From JAGWRA01 sp035534615 (GTDB lineage: Bacteria; Acidobacteriota; Vicinamibacteria; Vicinamibacterales; CAVVIG01): DNA of 5,636 bases. Shown here piece after piece: positions 1-4,566 of the stretch; position 1 is the first letter of the stretch; every line of letters starts with the position of its first letter. Location: NCBI GenBank assembly GCA_035534615.1, contig DATLRO010000049.1, positions 1 through 5,636 of the forward strand, read 5' to 3'. A program made the position numbers and the translations under genes. A model generated the notes under the pieces. The model did no database searches. It was not told the origin of the DNA and was given only the letters and a program-made list of their open reading frames with translations.

Positions 1-7
1 CTCTGGC

Positions 8-23
8 GGGCACGGAATCTGCT
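8..23 (+). promoter_or_regulatory. Predicted sigma-54 (RpoN) -24/-12 promoter of the universal stress protein gene
   Basis: The sequence GGGCACGGAATCTGCT fits the sigma-54 consensus TGGCACGRNNNTTGCW at 11 of the 13 specified positions. The two mismatches are T to G at the first position and T to C at the twelfth. The essential GG (9-10) and GC (21-22) have the required 10-base separation. If C22 is -12, transcription starts near base 34 and leaves a leader of about 58 nt before the ATG at 92. Sigma-54 promoters need an enhancer-binding activator upstream, and that region lies outside the window. This is a motif match read by eye. Confidence 0.55.
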
Positions 24-91
24 TGCTCGTGAGGGGGCGGCTGCCTCTGCGCGTCGAGGCTCGTGACGCCGCCGGATCGGACAACGCTGCC

Positions 92-958
92 ATGCCGGAC
101 CTTCATCACATCCTGTTTCCCTACGACTTCTCCAGCCAGGATCGGCAGACCGTGCCGTTCGTCAGGGCGTTGGCCAAACGGTGGGGCGCCCGCGTCACCC
201 TGTTCAGCGTGGTGCCGCCCACCTTCGAGCCGGTGCCGCCCGACATGGCGCCCCTGGTTCGCACCGGAGACGACCCGGAACCATGGCGGCAGGCGCTGCA
301 AGCGCGTCTCGACCCGGCGCTGGCGGACGAGTTCGCCGGTCTCAGTGTCGACCGGGTGGCGGACGGCGGGGATCCGGCCCTGCGGATCGCCCACTTCGCG
401 CACGATCACGCCGTCGATCTGATCATGATGCCGACGCACGGCCGCGGGCGGTTCCGGCGGCTGCTGGTCGGCTCGGTGACCTCCCGGGTGCTGGACGAGG
501 CCAGGTGCCCGGTGTGGACCGCCGCGCACGTCGAAACCCAGACGGCGCCCGAACTGCCGGCGACGATCCTCTGCGCGGTGGATGGATCGGCCGCGACGGT
601 CGGTCTGGTGCAGTACGCGGTCCGGTTCAGCGCGACCGCCGGCGCCACGCTGCGGCTGCTGCACGTGGTGGAGCCGATCACCGACTGGCCGTCCCTGGAG
701 CGCGAGCGGCGGCTGCAGGAGGAGGTCCGCGAGCAGGCCGGCCGGGCGCTGCGCTCGATGTTGACCTCGGCCGGGCTCGACCTGCCGGTGCGCCTCGAGG
801 TCGGCGGCATCGTCTCGACGGTGACCGGCCAGGCCGGCCGGGAACCGGCCGATCTCGTGATCATCGGGCGCGGATCGGCCACGAAGGCGCTCGGACGCCT
901 CCGCAGCCACGTGATCGGAATCATCCAGGGGGCGCCGTGCCCCGTGCTCAGCGTGTGA
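92..958 (+). CDS. Tandem universal stress protein (two UspA domains)
   Basis: A 288-residue cytoplasmic protein with two consecutive UspA folds. Domain 1 (about 5-145) opens with ILFPYDFS, including conserved Asp12, and ends with the nucleotide-loop signature THGRG(119)...G127-S128 followed by a CPVW strand. The canonical first Gly of G-2x-G-9x-G(S/T) is Pro114. Domain 2 (about 157-288) opens with CAVDGS (161-166) and ends with PCPVLSV. Its loop is degenerate: IIGRG (257-261) is followed by GRLRS, and Arg271-Ser272 stands in place of Gly-Ser. Domain 2 may therefore bind ATP poorly or not at all. Tandem Usp proteins are associated with stress, hypoxia and starvation responses; the ligand here is unknown. 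I chose ATG 92 over the upstream in-frame TTG at 23 because Usp domains begin at this point and TTG 23 lies inside the predicted promoter and upstream of its start point. The SD is weak (GGATCGGA, about 12 bases upstream). The gene appears monocistronic. Confidence 0.9.
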   Translation: MPDLHHILFPYDFSSQDRQTVPFVRALAKRWGARVTLFSVVPPTFEPVPPDMAPLVRTGDDPEPWRQALQARLDPALADEFAGLSVDRVADGGDPALRIAHFAHDHAVDLIMMPTHGRGRFRRLLVGSVTSRVLDEARCPVWTAAHVETQTAPELPATILCAVDGSAATVGLVQYAVRFSATAGATLRLLHVVEPITDWPSLERERRLQEEVREQAGRALRSMLTSAGLDLPVRLEVGGIVSTVTGQAGREPADLVIIGRGSATKALGRLRSHVIGIIQGAPCPVLSV

Positions 959-1157
959 GCCGGCGTCCGGCGCGGCGCCGCGGGCGGGCCAACCTCAGCG
1001 GTTTCACGTTCCCCGCCGCCCGAGCGACCGAAGGCGGCCGGCCGGCACCCCGGCGATGTAACATCCGTGTGCCGCGGGGACCGGGGCGGAGACGCCGGTC
1101 GTCTGCCCTGCGAAGACCGGCCACGGAGACCCGAAGGCACGAACAAGGAGCGTTTGG
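959..1157 (+). other. Intergenic region and leader of the M61 peptidase gene
   Basis: This 199-base gap has no supported gene. It holds a perfect 12-bp GC palindrome (CGCGGCGCCGCG, 971-982) and a 5-bp stem with a 3-base loop (968-980). These could form a weak terminator for the stress-protein gene, but there is no T tract. A small palindrome, GATGT-A-ACATC (1055-1065), includes TAACAT, a 4/6 match to a -10 box, but I find no -35 at proper spacing. The promoter of the downstream peptidase is probably here but I cannot place it with confidence. The region ends with the strong SD AAGGAG (1145-1150). Confidence 0.4.
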
Positions 1158-3041
1158 ATGAAACGAATTCGACTTCGCACGGCTTGGTGGCTCGCCATCA
1201 TGGTGACGATGGCGGCGCCCGGTGCGTTCGCGCAGACGCACGCGCCGATTTCGGTGAGCGTGGATGCGACCCAGGCGCCGATGAAGATCGTCCGCACGCA
1301 CGAAGTGATTCCGGTCAGCCCCGGACCGCTGACGCTCTACTATCCCAAGTGGATTCCTGGGGAGCACGCGCCCGACGGGCCGATCGCGAACCTGACCGGG
1401 CTGAAATTCACCGGCAACGGCCAGGTGATTCCGTGGAGGCGCGACCTGCTCGACGTCTTCACGTTCCACCTCACCATCCCGGCCGGCGTCACGCAGCTGG
1501 ACGCCAATTTCGACTACATCGAGCCGAACGGCGGCGGGGCCTACACGGCCAGTTCCTCGGCGACCCACAAGCTCGTCGTCATCAGCTGGAACCAGAACCT
1601 GCTGTATCCGGAAGGGTTCGCGTCGAAGGAGCTGACCTACGACGCGACGCTGAAGCTGCCGGCCGGCTGGAAGTTCGGCACCGCGCTGCCGATGGCGAGC
1701 CAGGCCGGCCAGGAGATCACGTTCAAGCCGATCACCCTGAACCTGCTGGTCGATTCGCCGGTCATCGCCGGGCAGTACTACCGGGCGATCAACATCACGC
1801 CGCCCGGCGAGCCGATCCATCACGAGCTCGACCTGGTGGCCGACAGCGAAGCGGCGCTCAACATCAGCCCCGAGGCGATCAAGGGGATGACGAACCTGGT
1901 GGCGGAGGCCGGCAAGCTGTTCGGCGCGCGGCACTACCGCGACTACCACTTCCTGCTGACGCTCAGCGACCACGTGGCGCACTTCGGCCTCGAGCACCAC
2001 GAGTCGGACGACAGCCGCCTGCCGGAGCGCGCGCTGCTCGGGCCGGACGCGACCATGGCGCTCGGCAGCCTGCTGGCGCACGAGTACGTGCACTCCTGGA
2101 ACGGCAAGTTCCGCCGCCCGGCCGATCTGGCGACCCCGAACTACGAGACGCCGATGGAGACCGATCTGCTGTGGGTCTACGAGGGCCTGACCGATTTCCT
2201 CGGCCCGACGCTGGCGGCGCGCAGCGGACTCTGGACGCCGGCCGAGTACCGCCAGCACCTGGCCGACATCTCGGCGGCGCTCGGTCCCGGACGCCCGGGC
2301 CGCACCTGGCGGCCGCTGCTCGACACGGCGGTCGCCGAGCCGGGCCTGGGGTTCGCGCGCGGCTGGTTCAACTGGCGGCGCGGCACCGACTACTATGACG
2401 AAGGCGACCTGCTGTGGCTCGAGGTGGCGACCATCATCCACCAGCAGACGCACGGGCAGAAATCGATCGACGACTTCTGCCACCTCTTCTACGGCGGCCC
2501 GAACGACGGGCCGCAGCTGAAGACCTACACGTTCGACCAGCTCGTGGCGGCGCTCAACGAGGTCGCGCCGTACGACTGGGCGCACTTCTTCCACGAGCGG
2601 CTGGACTCGACGTCGCCCGACGCGCCGACCGGCGGCATCGAGAACGGCGGGTGGAAGGTCGCCTTCACCGACACGCCGACGCACCAGCGCCACCGGCGCG
2701 GCGCCGGCGGCGACGAGTACACGATCGGCCTGCAGCTGGCGCCCGACGGCCAGGTGGTCGACTCCGTGGTCGGCAGCCCCGCGTTCAAGGCGGGCGTCAC
2801 GTCCGGGATGAAGGTGGTCGCCGTGAACGACCGCGCCTTCACGCACGACGTCCTCGAGGATGCGATCAAGGAGGCGAAGGGCGGCACGACGCCGATCACC
2901 CTGCTGGTCGAAGACAACGATTACTTCGAGACCTGTCACGTCGACTACCACGGCGGCGAACGCTACCCGCACCTCGAGCGGGTCGAGGGGAAGCCCGATT
3001 ACCTCGATCAGCTGATCAAGCCGCACGCGGGCGGCATGTAG
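1158..3041 (+). CDS. Secreted M61-family metallopeptidase (glycyl aminopeptidase-like) with C-terminal PDZ domain
   Basis: A 627-residue zinc peptidase, complete for this family. Residues 1-25 form a Sec signal peptide: MKR-type basic start, a hydrophobic core, and likely cleavage in AFA|Q after Ala25. This predicts a periplasmic or secreted enzyme. An N-terminal beta-rich domain (about 30-200) precedes the catalytic domain. The latter has GLEH (277-280) and the zinc motif HEYVH (308-312), giving His308, catalytic Glu309 and His312. The third ligand is probably Glu342 in the YEGLTDF segment (341-347). YYDEGDLLWLE (412-422) matches the family's conserved helix. A PDZ domain follows (about 520-600), with GLQL (524-527) as the carboxylate-binding loop; it probably binds C-terminal tails or regulates access. 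All catalytic residues are intact. M61 enzymes release N-terminal residues, with Gly or Ala preference in characterised members; the substrate here is unknown. AAGGAG ends 7 bases before the ATG and fixes the start. The gene seems to stand alone, with a strong hairpin downstream. Confidence 0.92.
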   Translation: MKRIRLRTAWWLAIMVTMAAPGAFAQTHAPISVSVDATQAPMKIVRTHEVIPVSPGPLTLYYPKWIPGEHAPDGPIANLTGLKFTGNGQVIPWRRDLLDVFTFHLTIPAGVTQLDANFDYIEPNGGGAYTASSSATHKLVVISWNQNLLYPEGFASKELTYDATLKLPAGWKFGTALPMASQAGQEITFKPITLNLLVDSPVIAGQYYRAINITPPGEPIHHELDLVADSEAALNISPEAIKGMTNLVAEAGKLFGARHYRDYHFLLTLSDHVAHFGLEHHESDDSRLPERALLGPDATMALGSLLAHEYVHSWNGKFRRPADLATPNYETPMETDLLWVYEGLTDFLGPTLAARSGLWTPAEYRQHLADISAALGPGRPGRTWRPLLDTAVAEPGLGFARGWFNWRRGTDYYDEGDLLWLEVATIIHQQTHGQKSIDDFCHLFYGGPNDGPQLKTYTFDQLVAALNEVAPYDWAHFFHERLDSTSPDAPTGGIENGGWKVAFTDTPTHQRHRRGAGGDEYTIGLQLAPDGQVVDSVVGSPAFKAGVTSGMKVVAVNDRAFTHDVLEDAIKEAKGGTTPITLLVEDNDYFETCHVDYHGGERYPHLERVEGKPDYLDQLIKPHAGGM

Positions 3042-3065
3042 CCGCCCGCCGATCGACCCAGAAAT

Positions 3066-3103
3066 GCCTCCTACCTCCGGGTGACGGCCCGGAGGTGGGA
3101 GGC
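3066..3103 (+). terminator. Long intergenic hairpin after the peptidase gene, possible terminator
   Basis: The arms GCCTCCTACCTCCGGG (3066-3081) and CCCGGAGGTGGGAGGC (3088-3103) pair over all 16 bases with a single G-U wobble. The loop is the 6-base TGACGG. The hairpin begins 25 bases after the peptidase stop. No T tract follows directly; the nearest TTTT is at 3139-3142. It may be a non-canonical terminator or a 3' mRNA-stabilising structure, or a copy of a dispersed palindromic repeat. The pairing is seen directly and the role is inferred. Confidence 0.6.
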
Positions 3104-3160
3104 TGCCTGCCCGGAATTCTGCCCCCGCCTCCGCCGACTTTTCCCCGCGCCCGGGGTTGC

Positions 3161-3183
3161 GTAGCGCCGAGCGCTGGCTCGGC
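3161..3183 (+). repeat. REP-like element, forward copy (GTAG head plus hairpin)
   Basis: GTAG (3161-3164) and one C precede the stem GCCGAGC (3166-3172), the loop GCTG and GCTCGGC (3177-3183). A GTAG tetranucleotide at the foot of a short GC hairpin is the diagnostic layout of repetitive extragenic palindromes mobilised by REP-associated tyrosine transposases. The flanking GC at 3159-3160 is also shared with the partner copy. A small separate stem, CCCCG/CGGGG (3143-3156), lies just upstream. No transposase gene is present in the window. Confidence 0.55.
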
Positions 3184-3221
3184 CGACCCTGGCATCGAGC
3201 CCTGAGGCATCGCGCCCCGGG

Positions 3222-3244
3222 GCCGGGCTGAAGCCCGGCGCTGC
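3222..3244 (-). repeat. REP-like element, inverted copy
   Basis: Read on the minus strand this begins with GCAG (3244-3241), one base off GTAG, then C and the stem GCCGGGC (3239-3233), loop TTCA (3232-3229) and GCCCGGC (3228-3222). Over 25 bases, including the outer GC, it matches the forward copy at 18 positions. The differences lie in the loop, one head base, and one compensatory stem pair (A-T in the forward copy, G-C here). With the forward copy it forms a BIME-like inverted pair separated by 38 bases. The spacer contains GGCATCG twice (3191-3197, 3206-3212). Confidence 0.5.
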
Positions 3245-3272
3245 GCGAGCGGCACGCCCGAGCCCCGAGCGT

Positions 3273-3288
3273 TGGACCGCCTCTTGCT
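3273..3288 (+). promoter_or_regulatory. Predicted sigma-54 promoter of the CsgG-family gene
   Basis: TGGACCGCCTCTTGCT matches TGGCACGRNNNTTGCW at 10 of 13 specified positions. It has an intact TGG (3273-3275), a perfect TTGCT -12 element (3284-3288), and the required GG-to-GC spacing. If C3287 is -12, transcription starts near 3299. That leaves a very short leader, with GGAGG at 3301-3305 and the ATG at 3315. I found no convincing sigma-70 alternative here. TTGGAC (3272-3277) resembles a -35 but has no -10 at 16-18 bases. Confidence 0.4.
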
Positions 3289-3314
3289 ACAGCTGAGCTT
3301 GGAGGCGTGCAGCC

Positions 3315-4037
3315 ATGAACATGCGTGTTGCGATCCGGTCAGGCCTCATCCTGTCGGGCCTGCTCCTGGCGATCACCGTTCTGTCGGGCGCGGTGGCGGC
3401 GCAGTTCGCCCGGCCGACCGTTGCCGTGCTGAACTTCGACTACGGCACGGTGCAGAAGTGGTGGAGCGGCAACCAGGACATCGGGGAAGGGATTTCGGAC
3501 ATGCTTGTCGACGAGCTGGTGAACGACGGCAGCTTCCGCGTCATCGAACGGAAGCGGCTGGACGCCATTCTCGCCGAGCAGAATTTTTCGAACAGCGAGC
3601 GGGCCGACCCGAACGCGAAGACGCTCGCGGCGGTCGGCAAGGCGCTCGGCGTGAAGTATCTCATCGTCGGCTCGATCACGAAGTTCGGGACCGAGGCGAG
3701 CAACAAGAAGGTCGGCGGCGGGATGTTCGGCGGCGGCAAGTTCGGCCTCGGCTCGGTCGGCAAGTCCGAGGGCAAGGCGAACGTTGCGATTACCGCCCGC
3801 ATCATCGATACGTCGACCGGCGAGATCATGGCGAGCGCGAAGGGCCAGGGGACGTCCAAGCGGAGCGGCCTGCTGCTGGGCGGCGCCGGCGGGGGTGGTG
3901 GCGGGGGCGGCGGCGGGATGCTCGACTTCAGCGCGTCGGACTTCCGCGACACCATCCTCGGCGAAGCGACCGAGGCGGCCGTCAAGCAGACGGCCGAGAA
4001 GCTGGTCGCCGCCAAGGGACGGCTGGAGACCCACTAG
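3315..4037 (+). CDS. CsgG/HfaB-family exported protein with glycine-rich segments
   Basis: A 240-residue exported protein. Residues 1-29 are a signal peptide (basic Arg4/Arg8, hydrophobic core, AVAAQ end). There is no lipobox cysteine, unlike E. coli CsgG, which is a lipoprotein forming the curli secretion pore. The CsgG-type core is clear: PTVAVLNFDYG (34-44), GEGISDMLVDELV (57-69), FRVIERKRLDAILAEQ (74-89), ALGVKYLIVGSIT (110-122), and the signature ITARIIDTSTGEIMAS (159-174). A final helix follows (about 210-240). Two low-complexity segments interrupt it: 133-153, rich in Gly and Lys, and 188-201, with ten consecutive Gly at 192-201. Both sit where CsgG places its two membrane beta-hairpins. 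No csgA, csgE, csgF or holdfast partner is adjacent, so curli export is not supported. A periplasmic assembly or LpoB-like role is equally possible. GGAGG (3301-3305) lies 9 bases before the chosen ATG; ATG 3321 is a weaker alternative. Confidence 0.82.
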   Translation: MNMRVAIRSGLILSGLLLAITVLSGAVAAQFARPTVAVLNFDYGTVQKWWSGNQDIGEGISDMLVDELVNDGSFRVIERKRLDAILAEQNFSNSERADPNAKTLAAVGKALGVKYLIVGSITKFGTEASNKKVGGGMFGGGKFGLGSVGKSEGKANVAITARIIDTSTGEIMASAKGQGTSKRSGLLLGGAGGGGGGGGGGMLDFSASDFRDTILGEATEAAVKQTAEKLVAAKGRLETH

Positions 4038-4057
4038 CGGGACTCCGGCGACCCGAC

Positions 4058-4085
4058 ACCGCGCGCCGCGCCCGCGGCGCGCGGT
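4058..4085. terminator. Hairpin between convergent genes, probable bidirectional terminator
   Basis: ACCGCGCGCCGC (4058-4069) pairs perfectly over 12 bp with GCGGCGCGCGGT (4074-4085) around the 4-base loop GCCC. It lies between the stop of the CsgG-family gene (4037) and the minus-strand stop of the YciI-like gene, which begins at 4086, directly against the stem. Position and symmetry suggest it ends transcripts from both sides. No T tract follows on either strand, as is common in very GC-rich genomes. Confidence 0.65.
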
Positions 4086-4358
4086 CTACTCGTTCCCGAT
4101 CACCACCGTCCATTCCCTGACCGTCCAGCGGCTCACGAGCCCGTTCTTCACGTACGGGTCGTTCTTCGCGAACGCTTCCACGTCCGCCATCCGGTCGGTC
4201 TTGAACACGAGCAGCGCGCCGGACGGCTTCAGCGCGCCAGCCAGCACCAGCATGCCGGTCCGGTGCGCCTCCTTTGCCATGGCGAGATGCTCGACCCGAT
4301 ACGGCTGGCGCCGCTCGACGAAATTCTCCACGGTCTCATACGTCAGGGCGAAATACAT
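4086..4358 (-). CDS. YciI-like (YCII domain) protein
   Basis: A 90-residue soluble protein that is a single YCII domain of normal length. The family's conserved His-Asp pair is visible as His24 (RVEHLAMAKEA) and Asp67 in the NDPYV segment (66-70). The GMLVLAGAL strand (35-43) and closing REWTVVIG (81-88) complete the ferredoxin-like alpha/beta fold. YciI proteins are related to muconolactone isomerase and ABM-type folds. Some are thought to be small hydrolases or dehalogenases, but most have no known substrate, and none can be named here. The start at 4358 is supported by GAGAGG (4368-4363 on the minus strand), 4 bases upstream. It is divergent from the MarR-GNAT regulator, with a shared promoter and operator region, so it is a likely regulatory target. 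It ends against a hairpin and appears monocistronic. Confidence 0.85.
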   Translation of the reverse strand: MYFALTYETVENFVERRQPYRVEHLAMAKEAHRTGMLVLAGALKPSGALLVFKTDRMADVEAFAKNDPYVKNGLVSRWTVREWTVVIGNE

Positions 4359-4362
4359 GGGG

Positions 4363-4396
4363 CCTCTCAGTGCTCAGTGCTCGGGGCTCGGGGCTC
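4363..4396 (-). repeat. Heptad repeat in the YciI leader ending in its ribosome binding site
   Basis: On the minus strand the leader reads GAGCCCC twice, GAGCACT twice, then GAGAGG. GAG therefore recurs every 7 bases (plus-strand CTC at 4366, 4373, 4380, 4387, 4394). The fifth GAG is the Shine-Dalgarno of the YciI-like gene. The four full units are two pairs differing at two positions, suggesting stepwise duplication. Confidence 0.6.
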
Positions 4397-4453
4397 ATGT
4401 AGAGCGAGCCTCCCGGAGGGCGGCGCCGGGCGATCCGCTCCGCGCCGGAAGAG

Positions 4454-4483
4454 AGCGTAGTCCGACAAAGTTGATAAAGTCAA
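4454..4483 (-). promoter_or_regulatory. Possible sigma-70 promoter of the YciI-like gene
   Basis: On the minus strand, TTGACT (4483-4478, 5/6 to the -35 consensus) is followed after 18 bases by TACGCT (4459-4454, 3/6 to the -10). Transcription would start near 4447 and give a leader of about 88 nt. The weak -10 keeps confidence modest. The -35 lies inside the palindrome at 4469-4485, so a bound repressor would block it. Confidence 0.4.
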
Positions 4484-4485
4484 CT
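4469..4485. promoter_or_regulatory. Palindromic operator candidate for the MarR-GNAT regulator
   Basis: AGTTGA-TAAAG-TCAACT is a perfect 6-bp inverted repeat with a 5-base spacer, 17 bp in all. This is the size and near-symmetry expected of a MarR dimer site. It stands out as AT-rich in a GC-rich window. It overlaps the minus-strand -35 and ends 6 bases before the plus-strand -35. A second overlapping inverted repeat, AGTCAA-N8-TTGACT (4478-4497), is formed by the two -35 boxes themselves. Binding by the adjacent regulator is inferred from location. Confidence 0.55.
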
Positions 4486-4491
4486 AAGTGA

Positions 4492-4521
4492 TTGACTCCT
4501 GACACCAGTTCGCTTTATAGG
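4492..4521 (+). promoter_or_regulatory. Sigma-70 promoter of the MarR-GNAT gene
   Basis: TTGACT (4492-4497, 5/6) and TATAGG (4516-4521, 4/6, with the TATA core intact) are 18 bases apart. The start would be near 4528, giving a leader of about 39 nt. TGACAC occurs as a direct repeat at 4500-4505 and 4522-4527, bracketing the -10 at a 22-base, two-helical-turn interval. It could be a second protein site or chance. Confidence 0.55.
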
Positions 4522-4566
4522 TGACACAGGGCCGTCAGGCGTCCCGCGGCCCGGGAGATCCGCCCC

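Noticed and set aside
23..91. N-terminal extension of the stress protein from TTG 23
   Set aside because: The extra 23 residues match nothing in the Usp fold, and the TTG lies within the predicted sigma-54 -12 element and upstream of its start point.
1067..2398. A 443-codon plus-strand frame overlapping the peptidase
   Set aside because: Arg/Gly/Ala-rich off-frame translation; the peptidase frame has conserved motifs throughout.
948..3026. A 692-codon open frame on the minus strand, antisense to the M61 peptidase
   Set aside because: It mirrors a well-supported peptidase with signal peptide, zinc motif and PDZ. Its translation is Arg/Val/Asp-rich low-complexity sequence typical of the opposite frame in GC-rich genes, with no recognisable domain.
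3272..3300. Sigma-70 promoter before the CsgG-family gene using TTGGAC as -35
   Set aside because: No acceptable -10 lies 16-18 bases downstream; the sigma-54 spacing fits better.
3042..3314. A small gene in the 273-base gap between the peptidase and the CsgG-family gene
   Set aside because: Open frames here have no SD and no domain, and they run through hairpins and REP-like elements, so the gap is better explained as intergenic.
3885..3917. Glycine tract of the CsgG-like gene as a phase-variable simple repeat
   Set aside because: Codons are mixed GGC/GGG/GGT and the longest G run is five bases. Any triplet change would keep the reading frame, so on/off switching is unlikely.
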